From an uncultured Eubacteriales bacterium (GTDB lineage: Bacteria; Bacillota; Clostridia; Oscillospirales; Acutalibacteraceae), in assembly GCA_934486895.1 (NCBI GenBank), contig CAKSQZ010000018.1:1-28641 (forward strand): a DNA stretch of 28,641 bases, written 5' to 3'. The notes under the pieces are model-generated. The model saw only the letters and a program-made list of their open reading frames with translations. It did no database searches and was not told the DNA's origin. Each line of letters begins with the position of its first letter. Position 1 is the stretch's first letter. This document shows, in pieces, positions 8,457-15,223 of this stretch. A program made the translations under genes and the position numbers.

Positions 8457-9686
8457 TCAGTTCTCCGCCTTTTTGAAAGCGACGCAGGCGTTGTGTCCGC
8501 CGAAGCCGAGCGATGTGGAGATCGCGGTGTCGATCTTTGTGCTTACTGCCTTGCAGGGCGTGTAGTCGAGATCGAGTTCGGGATCCGGAGATAAAAGATT
8601 TATTGTCGGGGGAACTTTATCTTCTCTGAGCGCGAAGATGCAGGCAATAGCCTCCGCTGCTCCTGCCGCGCCGAGCATATGTCCGGTCATCGACTTTGTG
8701 GAGCTGATATGCAGTTTGTATGCATCGTCGCCGAAGGCGAGCTTCAGTGCCTTTGTTTCGGCGGCATCGTTGAGCGCAGTGCCTGTTCCGTGCGCGTTGA
8801 CATAGGTAGTCGCAGCGTCAAACTCCACACTCTTTAAAGCAGCCTTGACGCTCTTTGCGGTGTATTCCGCGTCGGGCGACGGAGCTGTGACATGATAAGC
8901 GTCGCAGGTCGCGCCGTAGCCTACGACCTCGGCATAGATCTTAGCACCTCTCTTTAAAGCGTGATCTCTGTCCTCAAGAATAAGAGCGGCAGCGCCCTCG
9001 CCGAGAACAAATCCGCCTCTGCGGCTGTCAAACGGCAGGCTCGCTTCATTCGGATCTTCCGCATGGGTGAGCGCAGTGCAGTTGATAAATCCGGAAGCTG
9101 TGAGCGGATTTATCGCCGCCTCCGAGCCACCTGCGACTGCAGCGGTGAGATATCCGTCTTTGATCGCGCGGTATGCCTCTCCGATAGCGGTAGTGCCTGT
9201 TGCGCAGGCAGTGGACATCGACAAAGCAGCGCCGTGCGCTTTAAGTCTTATAGCTATCTGTCCTGCCGCAATGTTGATTATCATTTTCGGAACAAAAAGA
9301 GGGCTGACCTTTCTCGTTCCGCCGGAAAGCAGCTTTTCATGCTCCTCGCAAAGCGTGTTTATACCGCCGACGCCCGAGCCGAAATAAACACCGAATTCGT
9401 TTTCATCGATGTTGTTTTCAATAGCACTGTCCTCATAAGCTTCGACCGCACTGCACAGCGCATACTGCGTGTAGAGATCGGTCTTTCTGATCGTCGGTTT
9501 TTCGAGCACTCCCGTCGGATCAAAGTTTTTCACTTCACCTGCGACGGTACTCTTGTAGCCCTCGGTGTCGAACTTGGTTATTTTCGAGATGCCGTTCACA
9601 CCTTCAAACAACGCCTTTTCATAATCCTTCGCGTTGTTGCCGATAGGTGTTATCGCTCCGATGCCTGTAACGACTACTCTGCCCAT
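8457..9686 (-). CDS. fabF: 3-oxoacyl-ACP synthase II (FabF)
   Basis: FabF condenses malonyl-ACP with the growing acyl-ACP in each elongation round. The 409-residue protein has the Cys-His-His triad of the FabB/F type: Cys161 in STACATGT, His299 in NAHGTGT, His336 in SMTGHMLGA, with the supporting Lys331. The C-terminal FGGHNAC loop is also present. A strong ribosome site (AAGGAG, 9 bases from the ATG) sits in the 27-bp gap after fabG. Complete and of normal length. Confidence 0.96.
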   Translation of the reverse strand: MGRVVVTGIGAITPIGNNAKDYEKALFEGVNGISKITKFDTEGYKSTVAGEVKNFDPTGVLEKPTIRKTDLYTQYALCSAVEAYEDSAIENNIDENEFGVYFGSGVGGINTLCEEHEKLLSGGTRKVSPLFVPKMIINIAAGQIAIRLKAHGAALSMSTACATGTTAIGEAYRAIKDGYLTAAVAGGSEAAINPLTASGFINCTALTHAEDPNEASLPFDSRRGGFVLGEGAAALILEDRDHALKRGAKIYAEVVGYGATCDAYHVTAPSPDAEYTAKSVKAALKSVEFDAATTYVNAHGTGTALNDAAETKALKLAFGDDAYKLHISSTKSMTGHMLGAAGAAEAIACIFALREDKVPPTINLLSPDPELDLDYTPCKAVSTKIDTAISTSLGFGGHNACVAFKKAEN

Positions 9687-9713
9687 ATTATCGTTCTCCT
9701 TCCTGCCGTGCGG

Positions 9714-10448
9714 TCACATATTCATGCCGCCGTCTATCCTTATGCACTGTCCTGTGATATAGTTTGCCTTGTCGCTCGCAAGAAACGCAATAAGCTCTGC
9801 CGCTTCCTGCGGTTCGCCGAATCTTTTGAGCGGAATCGTCGCTTTAAGCTCTTCGTTGTCTTTAAAAGCGGCTGTCATATCGGTCGAGATAAAGCCGGGA
9901 GCGACTGCATTGACGCAGACTCCTCTTGCCGCAAGCTCTCTTGCAAGCGACTTTGTAAGACCGATAACGCCGGCCTTTGAAGCGCTGTAATTGACCTGAC
10001 CGGCATTACCGAGCGTTCCCGCGACCGAGCTTAAATTGATGATCTTTCCGCTGCGCTGTTTCATCATCGGACGGTAGACCTGCTTTATAGTGTTGAATGT
10101 GCCTTTGAGATTAACATCCAAAACGCTCTCGAAATCATCGGGAGTCATTTTGAGCACAAGCGTGTCTTTGGTGATACCGGCGCAGTTGACAAGTATATCG
10201 ACTGTCTGAAAATCGGCATAGATCTTTTTGAAAGTCTCGCTGACATCATCGAAGTCAGCAACATTGCACTTGTACGCCTGCGATCTGACGCCGAACCGCT
10301 CAGCTTTTGAGGTGACATCATCGGCGGCTTTATCATTGCTCGCGTAGATAACAGCGACATTACAGCCGTTTTGCATAAACAGCTCGGCAGTCGCCGCACC
10401 GATACCTCTCGAGCCGCCTGTTATGACTGCTGTTTTGTTTTTAAGCAT
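9714..10448 (-). CDS. fabG: 3-oxoacyl-ACP reductase FabG
   Basis: FabG is the NADPH-dependent short-chain dehydrogenase that reduces 3-oxoacyl-ACP. The 244-residue protein shows the cofactor motif TGGSRGIG (10-17), NCAG (88-91), and catalytic Ser141, Tyr154 and Lys158 (YSASK). The C-terminal ITGQCIRIDGGMNM is the family ending. The ATG lies 8 bp inside the end of fabD, so the two are translationally linked. Confidence 0.96.
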   Translation of the reverse strand: MLKNKTAVITGGSRGIGAATAELFMQNGCNVAVIYASNDKAADDVTSKAERFGVRSQAYKCNVADFDDVSETFKKIYADFQTVDILVNCAGITKDTLVLKMTPDDFESVLDVNLKGTFNTIKQVYRPMMKQRSGKIINLSSVAGTLGNAGQVNYSASKAGVIGLTKSLARELAARGVCVNAVAPGFISTDMTAAFKDNEELKATIPLKRFGEPQEAAELIAFLASDKANYITGQCIRIDGGMNM

Positions 10449-11361
10449 CGGTGAACACCTCCTTGATTATCTCATCTGCCTGTCTCGGAGTCTCGCAGCT
10501 GTATGCCTTGCATTCTGGCGCGATCTTTGCGATCAGCTTTGTGAGAACATTGCCGACGCCCGTTTCGATAAAGGTTTTAACTCCGCTGTCTGCCATAGAG
10601 CGGATTATCTTTTCCCATCTGACAGGGTGATCTATCTGCGAATGCATAAGCTCTTTGACATTGTCGCCGTAAAGCTCGCCTGTGAAGTTTGAATAAACCT
10701 TCATCGACGGCTTTTTAATATCGTATTTATCCAAAGCGGTTTTAAAAAGCACTGCCGCTTCGGCCATATAAGGCGAGTGGAATCCGCCGCCGACCTTGAG
10801 CGGAATAACTCTGCCGCCGGCTGCTTTAACATCGCCCGCAAGCATAGTTATCTGCTGCAGATCGCCTGCAACGACAGTCTGCGTTTGGCAGTTGTAGTTC
10901 ACAGGGTAAAGGTCATCGTATTTTTCGCAAAGCTGTTCGACCTTGTCGCTTGTCAGCTTGACCACAGCCGCCATCGAAGCGGGATTCTTTCCGGCGCAGA
11001 TACCCATGTATCTGCCGCGGTCGCACACGATCTTAAAGCCCTCTATCGGCGAAAACGCGCCCGAAACGCTCAGTGCGGGAATTTCGCCGAGCGAAAAGCC
11101 TGCGAGAAGAGAGGGGTTGACACCTCTTTTTATAAGATAAAGAGCCGCAGCAATGTCCGCAAGATAAAGTCCGGGCTGAGTGTTCTCTGTGAGCTTTAAT
11201 TCTTCTTCAGAGCCCGAAAACATAACATCGAGCGTGCCGGGGCGATATTCGTCGGCACTTTTGAAAAGCTCTCTTATAGTCTCGTCGCAGTCATAAAACT
11301 CCTTGCCCATGCCTGCGTGCTGAGCTCCTTGACCCGAAAAAATAAACGCTATTTTGTCCAT
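10441..11361 (-). CDS. fabD: Malonyl-CoA:ACP transacylase FabD
   Basis: FabD moves malonyl from CoA to ACP, feeding FabH and FabF. I start it at the ATG at 11361 (306 residues, the usual family size); GGAGG lies about 9 bases upstream and the protein then begins with the family's MDKIAFIFSGQGAQ. The frame extends further upstream to 11475, but that stretch belongs to the fabK end. Active-site Ser90 is in GFSLGE, and the catalytic His195 is in GGFHSPYM. It overlaps fabK by 13 bp and fabG by 8 bp. Confidence 0.95.
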   Translation of the reverse strand: MDKIAFIFSGQGAQHAGMGKEFYDCDETIRELFKSADEYRPGTLDVMFSGSEEELKLTENTQPGLYLADIAAALYLIKRGVNPSLLAGFSLGEIPALSVSGAFSPIEGFKIVCDRGRYMGICAGKNPASMAAVVKLTSDKVEQLCEKYDDLYPVNYNCQTQTVVAGDLQQITMLAGDVKAAGGRVIPLKVGGGFHSPYMAEAAVLFKTALDKYDIKKPSMKVYSNFTGELYGDNVKELMHSQIDHPVRWEKIIRSMADSGVKTFIETGVGNVLTKLIAKIAPECKAYSCETPRQADEIIKEVFTDA

Positions 11362-12302
11362 CTTGAGCCTGCCTCCGATAAAAGTTTTTCGCATTCTTCT
11401 GCCGTGCCGCGAACGATCTGTTCGGCAGTTCTTTCCTCTTTTATCATGCCGCTTACCTGGCCTGCGAGGAAACATCCTTCTTTCAGATCGCCGTCCAAAG
11501 CCGCCTTTCTGAGCGAACCTACACCCAGCTCATTTATTGTTTCGGCGGTTGTTTCAGGCGCATATTCGATCTTCAAAAAGTTGCGTGTGAACGCATTTTT
11601 GATACTGCGGCAGCTGCTGCCCATGAATCTGCGGCCTGTCTGAACAGTTGAAATATCGGAAGCCTTCAAAACCATATCTTTATAGTTCTGATGAACATTA
11701 CATTCCTTTGCAACCAAAAACGCCGTGCCCATCTGTACACCGCAGGCGCCGAGCATAAACGCCGCCGCCATACCTCTGCCGTCGGCAATGCCGCCTGCGG
11801 CAATAACGGGGATGTCCACAGCATCTGCGATCTGAGGCACCATAGGCATAGTCGTCAGCTCGCCGATATGTCCGCCCGATTCCTGACCTTCTGCGATAAC
11901 GGCGTCTGCGCCTGAGCGTTCCATCTTCTTCGCCATAGCCACAGAGGCGATGACCGGAATAACGGTGATACCTGCGGCCTTCCAGCTTTCAATGTATTTC
12001 GAGGGGTTACCCGCTCCTGTTGTAACAACGCGAACACCGCTTTTTGCGATTATCTCGGCAACCTCATCGGCATGAGGACTCTGAAGCATTACATTAACGC
12101 CGAACGGCTTATCCGTCAGACTTTTTGCAAGAGCGATCTGCTCTTTAAGATAGTCCGCACCTGCATTCATTGCCGAGATAATGCCGAGTCCGCCTGCATT
12201 TGAAACCGCCGCGGCAAGAGAGCCGTCGGCGATCCATGCCATGCCGCCCTGAAGTATCGGATACTCGATACCGAGCATATCACAAAGCTTAGATTTCAGC
12301 AT
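11349..12302 (-). CDS. fabK: FMN-dependent enoyl-ACP reductase II (FabK)
   Basis: FabK carries out the last step of the elongation cycle, reducing enoyl-ACP with FMN and NAD(P)H. The 317-residue protein is a nitronate-monooxygenase-like TIM barrel: LGIEYPILQGGMAWI at the start, EGQESGGHIGE with the FabK-type histidine in the middle, and the phosphate-binding GGIADGRGMAAAFMLGACGVQMGTAFL. Location inside the fab operon between acpP and fabD separates it from 2-nitropropane dioxygenases of similar fold. Using FabK instead of FabI is common in Firmicutes, and FabK enzymes are known to be insensitive to triclosan; whether a FabI also exists cannot be seen here. Confidence 0.94.
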   Translation of the reverse strand: MLKSKLCDMLGIEYPILQGGMAWIADGSLAAAVSNAGGLGIISAMNAGADYLKEQIALAKSLTDKPFGVNVMLQSPHADEVAEIIAKSGVRVVTTGAGNPSKYIESWKAAGITVIPVIASVAMAKKMERSGADAVIAEGQESGGHIGELTTMPMVPQIADAVDIPVIAAGGIADGRGMAAAFMLGACGVQMGTAFLVAKECNVHQNYKDMVLKASDISTVQTGRRFMGSSCRSIKNAFTRNFLKIEYAPETTAETINELGVGSLRKAALDGDLKEGCFLAGQVSGMIKEERTAEQIVRGTAEECEKLLSEAGSRWTK

Positions 12303-12316
12303 ATCAACACACCCGA

Positions 12317-12541
12317 TTACTTGCTGAGTTCGTCAACGGCGTTGCAAAGCTCGCCGATAGTCTCAAAGGAAGCGTCGTCGCCGAACGAAACGCCGAAATC
12401 GTCTTCGATCTGCATTGTGATCTCAACAACATCAAGCGAATCCAAACCGAGCTGTTCGATAGTGGACTCCTGCTTGATCTCTGCCTTGTCGATGTCTGCG
12501 TGCTCCGAAATGATGTCAGCGATTTTCTCAAAAGTAGTCAT
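12317..12541 (-). CDS. acpP: Acyl carrier protein
   Basis: This 74-residue acidic four-helix protein carries the growing acyl chain on a phosphopantetheine arm. The attachment serine is Ser35 in LGLDSLDVVE. The length and acidic composition are typical. An AAGGAG ribosome site precedes the ATG. Position second in the fab operon, between fabH and fabK, marks it as the fatty-acid ACP rather than a carrier for polyketide or cell-wall synthesis. Confidence 0.97.
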   Translation of the reverse strand: MTTFEKIADIISEHADIDKAEIKQESTIEQLGLDSLDVVEITMQIEDDFGVSFGDDASFETIGELCNAVDELSK

Positions 12542-12598
12542 AAGTTATTTCTCCTTAAAATAAAAATATTTATTTAAGCCTTTCGGCATAAATTTGAT

Positions 12599-13552
12599 TT
12601 ACCATTTGATAAGGCAGGCGCCGTTTGAAAGACCGCCGCCGAATGCGCACATAATAATGAAGTCGCCTTTTTCGAGCTTGTGCTCGCGGTTTATCTCGTC
12701 CAGTGCGATCGGGATAGATGCGCTCGATGTGTTGCCGTAGCGGTCGATATTAAGGCAGAACTTTTCATGCGGAATACCGAGCCTTTTTGCGGCAAAATCG
12801 ATAATGCGCGAGTTTGCCTGATGCGGCACGATATATTTGATATCGTCTTTGGTAAGACCGTTGTTCTGAAGCAGATAGTTTATATCGTTGCAAATTGCAT
12901 TGACTGCGTATTTGAAAGTCTCCTGTCCCTGCATGTGGATATACGGGGTGTCCTGTTCGACAGTGTAAAACGGCGAGCAGCCGATCGCGTGCGGAATGTT
13001 TATAACATCGTTGCCGCCGTGGACGGTCAGAGTCGAGTCGATATAACCGTCGCCTGCGGTGAGCACAGCCGCGCCTGCTCCGTCGCCGAAGATGATGCAG
13101 GTCGAGCGGTCGGTCCAGTCTACAATGCCCGAAAGGCGCTCCGCGCCTACAACAAGCACATTTTCAACCTTGCCTCTCGCAAAAAATCCTGCGGCGGTTT
13201 CGAGCAAAAACAGAAAAGCAGAACAAGCCGCATTGACTTCATAAGCGCAGCATTCAGCGCCTATCTTCTGCTGGATCATGCAGGCTACCGAGGGCGATAC
13301 CGATTCGCCGCTTACGGTGGACGCGATAATAAGATCAATGTCGTCAACTGTGATTCCGGCGTTTTCAATAGCTCTCATTGCGGCTTTTGCGCCGAGGTCC
13401 GAGGTGTTTTCGTCGGTGCAGACTCTGCGCTCTGCAATGCCGACTCTCTGGCGTATCCATTCGTCGTTTGTTTCGACCATTGTGGAAAGTTCATCGTTTG
13501 TGACAATTCTCTCGGGAACATACATACCTGTTCCGATAATGCGAAAACTCAT
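12599..13552 (-). CDS. fabH: 3-oxoacyl-ACP synthase III (FabH)
   Basis: FabH starts fatty-acid synthesis by condensing an acyl-CoA primer with malonyl-ACP. The 317-residue protein has the full triad at canonical spacing: Cys110 in NAACSAFLF, His244 in PHQANSR, Asn274 in YGNTSSAS. It is the first gene of the - strand operon; an AAAGGA ribosome site lies 8 bases before its ATG. No regulator gene (fabT, fapR) adjoins it, unlike many Firmicute fab clusters. Upstream is the repeat-rich gap, in which I could not fix a convincing promoter for this operon. Confidence 0.96.
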   Translation of the reverse strand: MSFRIIGTGMYVPERIVTNDELSTMVETNDEWIRQRVGIAERRVCTDENTSDLGAKAAMRAIENAGITVDDIDLIIASTVSGESVSPSVACMIQQKIGAECCAYEVNAACSAFLFLLETAAGFFARGKVENVLVVGAERLSGIVDWTDRSTCIIFGDGAGAAVLTAGDGYIDSTLTVHGGNDVINIPHAIGCSPFYTVEQDTPYIHMQGQETFKYAVNAICNDINYLLQNNGLTKDDIKYIVPHQANSRIIDFAAKRLGIPHEKFCLNIDRYGNTSSASIPIALDEINREHKLEKGDFIIMCAFGGGLSNGACLIKW

Positions 13553-13693
13553 TTTTATCGTCCTTTCAAGAAGCGGCTGAAACTCTTGAATTTATTGTGC
13601 CGCTGCCGTGCCAAAAGTATCCTACATAAGATTAGTGTCGTCCGATAGCGAAAAGTTACAAAAAATCGTTGAAAAAATTTTTAAATGCGTTAT

Positions 13694-13745
13694 AATCTTA
13701 AGTGCAGATACATATTGCCATCGGCAATATGCATTTCGGAATTGC
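13694..13745. repeat. 52-bp direct repeat, copy 1
   Basis: A 52-base stretch identical to 13845-13896 (offset 151). It contains a 9-bp palindrome with a 3-base loop (13711-13719 with 13723-13731), and its 3' end forms half of a second hairpin (13737-13745 with 13751-13759). Confidence 0.95.
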
Positions 13746-13776
13746 TTCCGGCAATTCCGAAGGGGCTGTCGCCCCT
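13737..13776. repeat. Two adjacent hairpins between the direct repeats
   Basis: First stem: CGGAATTGC at 13737-13745 pairs with 13751-13759. Second stem: AGGGGC at 13761-13766 pairs with GCCCCT at 13771-13776, loop TGTC. They are one base apart. Confidence 0.85.
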
Positions 13777-13784
13777 CCTGCACA

Positions 13785-13832
13785 GCTTGCAATCTGTCGC
13801 AGGCTTTGCCCCTTGCAAGCAAAGCAAAGCCT
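13785..13832. repeat. Overlapping, mutually exclusive palindromes
   Basis: GCTTGCAA (13785-13792) pairs with TTGCAAGC (13813-13820), while AGGCTTTGC (13801-13809) pairs with GCAAAGCCT (13824-13832). The two stems interleave, so they are alternatives or would form a pseudoknot-like shape. Confidence 0.8.
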
Positions 13833-13844
13833 TGCTCCGATTTA

Positions 13845-13896
13845 AATCTTAAGTGCAGATACATATTGCCATCGGCAATATGCATTTCGGAATTGC
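13845..13896. repeat. 52-bp direct repeat, copy 2
   Basis: Identical to 13694-13745 over 52 bases; identity ends sharply at both sides. The internal palindrome is at 13862-13870 with 13874-13882. Confidence 0.95.
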
Positions 13897-13926
13897 CGCC
13901 ATTGCCATGGAGGGCAGGACGCACTT

Positions 13927-13983
13927 AGTTCCAGCGGTGGGCTGTCTTTATTGCCCGACATTCGGTCGAGCATTAAATGTCGG
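13927..13983. repeat. Composite repeat element, copy A
   Basis: Begins AGTTCCAGCGGT and continues through CCCGACA and TCGAGCATTAAA, the same landmarks in the same order as 14215-14275. It includes an 8-bp palindrome, CCGACATT (13955-13962) with AATGTCGG (13976-13983). Confidence 0.75.
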
Positions 13984-14000
13984 ATAAGATATATCTACCC

Positions 14001-14041
14001 ACGGCAAAGCAACTTCGTTGCCGGCACAGCCGATTTGCCGT
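14001..14041. repeat. Three-way-junction palindrome
   Basis: The outer stem ACGGCAAA (14001-14008) pairs with TTTGCCGT (14034-14041). Inside are two back-to-back hairpins: GCAAC-TTC-GTTGC (14009-14021) and CGGC-ACA-GCCG (14022-14032), leaving only A14033 unpaired at the junction. All 17 pairs are Watson-Crick. Confidence 0.8.
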
Positions 14042-14139
14042 ACCGAATAGGTGCGGTAGGCTGAATTTGTTGCACGACTTGAAGTTGGGATAGTAAATCG
14101 GGTGTGCTTTGGTCAAGCGGAACGCTTGTGATTTCTTTC

Positions 14140-14169
14140 GTACATTTCTTTTTCACAAAAGAAATGTAC
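14140..14169. repeat. 13-bp perfect hairpin with GTAC ends
   Basis: GTACATTTCTTTT (14140-14152) pairs with AAAAGAAATGTAC (14157-14169), loop TCAC. There is no following T-run on either strand, so it is not a simple terminator. Confidence 0.85.
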
Positions 14170-14214
14170 CCCTGCGGGAGCAAAAAGAAAAATTGTGCAG
14201 ATTTTAACGCGGGG

Positions 14215-14275
14215 AGTTCCAGCGGTAGGATAGAAAAACACCCGACAAGAAGTAGGCTCTTGTCGAGCATTTAAA
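14215..14275. repeat. Composite repeat element, copy B
   Basis: Diverged second copy of 13927-13983: it shares the AGTTCCAGCGGT start, CCCGACA and TCGAGCATT, 288 bp downstream. Its palindrome has moved in sequence but kept its place: CGACAAGA (14243-14250) with TCTTGTCG (14258-14265). Confidence 0.7.
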
Positions 14276-14288
14276 GTTAAACTATATG
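14260..14288 (+). promoter_or_regulatory. Possible sigma-A promoter of the ECF sigma operon
   Basis: TTGTCG (14260-14265) and TATATG (14283-14288) are 17 bp apart, each matching 4 of 6 consensus bases. It lies about 80 bp before the start codon. Weak match; position is the main support. Confidence 0.28.
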
Positions 14289-14297
14289 ACAGCGATC

Positions 14298-14338
14298 ACG
14301 GCAAACCGACTTCGTCGGAGGCAAAGCAGCACTGCTGC
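14298..14338. repeat. Second copy of the junction palindrome, outer stem lost
   Basis: Starts with the same ACGGCAAA as 14001, then a hairpin CCGAC-TTC-GTCGG (14306-14318) and a second hairpin GCAGC-ACT-GCTGC (14326-14338). The 3' half of the outer stem is missing. It ends about 15 bp before the ribosome site of the sigma gene. Confidence 0.7.
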
Positions 14339-14365
14339 AAATCCTAGAGGAAAGCGAGGAATGAA

Positions 14366-14872
14366 ATGATCAAATTTGAAGAAATATACGAGCAGAATTT
14401 CAACGGCATTTGGTCGTTTTTCATGAAGCTTTGCTCAGACAGAAACTTATCCGAGGAGCTGACTCAGGAGACTTTTTTCAGAGCATATACCTCGCTTGAG
14501 AGATACCGCGGCGACAGCGGTGTGTTCACATGGCTCGCGGCGATAGCGAAGAATGTCTGGTTTTCGCACCTGAGAAAAAAGAGGCTCTCAGCCGATAGCA
14601 TGTCGGTCGATTCTGTGATCGAGCTGTGGGGCGGCGAACGCGTCTCGCCGGAGGACAGCTTTATCAAAGAAGAAACAGCGGCTGCTGTGCGCGAATGGAT
14701 AGCCGCAATGCCGAAAAAATACCGCGATGTCGTGGTGCTTAGAATATATGCGGGTCTGCCGTTTCGGCAGGTCGCAAAAGCAATGAATATAACCGAAAAT
14801 TCCGCAAAGGTTTTGTATTTCAGAGCGAAGAATATTTTAAAAGAGAGGATTGAAAGGGAAAATGAAATGTAA
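14366..14872 (+). CDS. ECF-family RNA polymerase sigma factor
   Basis: This 168-residue sigma-70 family protein has only regions 2 and 4, as in extracytoplasmic-function sigma factors. Region 2 (about 8-55) contains LSEELTQETFFRAY and the promoter-melting segment FTWLAAIAKNVWFSHLRKK. Region 4 (about 113-162) contains PKKYRDVVVLRIYAGLPFRQVAKAMNIT, with a helix-turn-helix and SAKVLYFRAK. The ATG at 14366 follows a GCGAGGA ribosome site at a spacing of 5; an out-of-frame ATG lies 5 bases before it. It overlaps the next gene, a zinc-binding anti-sigma, by 11 bp, the usual pairing. It probably controls its own operon and possibly envelope or redox stress genes; targets cannot be read here. Confidence 0.93.
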   Translation: MIKFEEIYEQNFNGIWSFFMKLCSDRNLSEELTQETFFRAYTSLERYRGDSGVFTWLAAIAKNVWFSHLRKKRLSADSMSVDSVIELWGGERVSPEDSFIKEETAAAVREWIAAMPKKYRDVVVLRIYAGLPFRQVAKAMNITENSAKVLYFRAKNILKERIERENEM

Positions 14873-15182
14873 TGCTGTTCAGGATCTGGTGGTATTATAT
14901 AAGGAGGGTGCTGTGTGTGACGAAACGAGGGACGATATTCGAAGCCATCTTTTCAACTGCCCGCGCTGCCGCAGATATTATCGCGACTATGAGCGGCTTT
15001 GCAGTGATAATCCGTCGCTCGCTTCCGATCATTCGGAGCCGCCGGTGCACGATTTTGCAATGCTTGCCCACCGTATCCGTATCCACCACTGGCTCAGACG
15101 GATCTCCCGTATTGCAGTCGGAATTTCCGCAGTAGCCGCGACAGTTGTTGTCTGCCGCCTGCTTTTCAGATCGAAAGACTGA
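14862..15182 (+). CDS. Anti-sigma factor with zinc-finger (ZAS/zf-HC2) domain and one membrane helix
   Basis: A 106-residue protein starting inside the sigma gene. The zinc-binding anti-sigma motif is clear: Cys3, then His29-x3-Cys33-x2-Cys36 (SHLFNCPRC). A single membrane helix spans about 82-102, followed by a short basic tail. Proteins of this kind hold the ECF sigma at the membrane and release it on a signal; zinc loss or thiol oxidation is one known trigger (RsrA type), and proteolysis is another. I chose the ATG at 14862, preceded by AAAGGGA, rather than a TTG at 14850. The short region beyond the helix suggests that sensing depends on another protein, perhaps the membrane protein encoded next. 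Confidence 0.88.
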   Translation: MKCNAVQDLVVLYKEGAVCDETRDDIRSHLFNCPRCRRYYRDYERLCSDNPSLASDHSEPPVHDFAMLAHRIRIHHWLRRISRIAVGISAVAATVVVCRLLFRSKD

Positions 15183-15223
15183 TCGCATTCTCACATATTT
15201 AAAATTGATTAAAGGGTGATTTT

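Larger units (their letters stand above)
13553..14365. other. Gene-free, hairpin-rich interval between fabH and the sigma factor operon
   Basis: About 810 bp separate the divergent fabH and ECF sigma genes. It must hold both promoters, but most of it is repeats and palindromes, listed separately. The open frames on the - strand at 13622-13924 and 13995-14270 are made of repeat sequence read through, have no convincing ribosome site and no family features, so I do not call them genes. Confidence 0.75.

Noticed and set aside
13561..13700. Search for a fab promoter and a FapR or FabT operator upstream of fabH
   Set aside because: ATTAGTGTCG on the + strand recalls half of a FapR site but there is no palindromic partner; -10-like boxes lack a matching -35.
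13694..13896. Direct repeats as a CRISPR remnant
   Set aside because: Only two copies, 52 bp long, 99 bp apart, with palindromes in the gap and no cas gene nearby.
13622..13924. Open frame of 100 codons on the - strand
   Set aside because: It is the 52-bp repeat and hairpins read through; the translated segments repeat each other, there is no clear ribosome site and no protein family feature.
14119..14142. GGAAC ... CGTA, resembling an ECF-type promoter for the sigma gene
   Set aside because: The right half lies inside the 13-bp hairpin, spacing is 15 bp, the GTC core is absent, and it is over 200 bp from the start codon.
13995..14270. Open frame of 91 codons on the - strand
   Set aside because: It covers the junction palindrome and the GTAC hairpin; composition is that of repeat DNA, with no domain or start signal.
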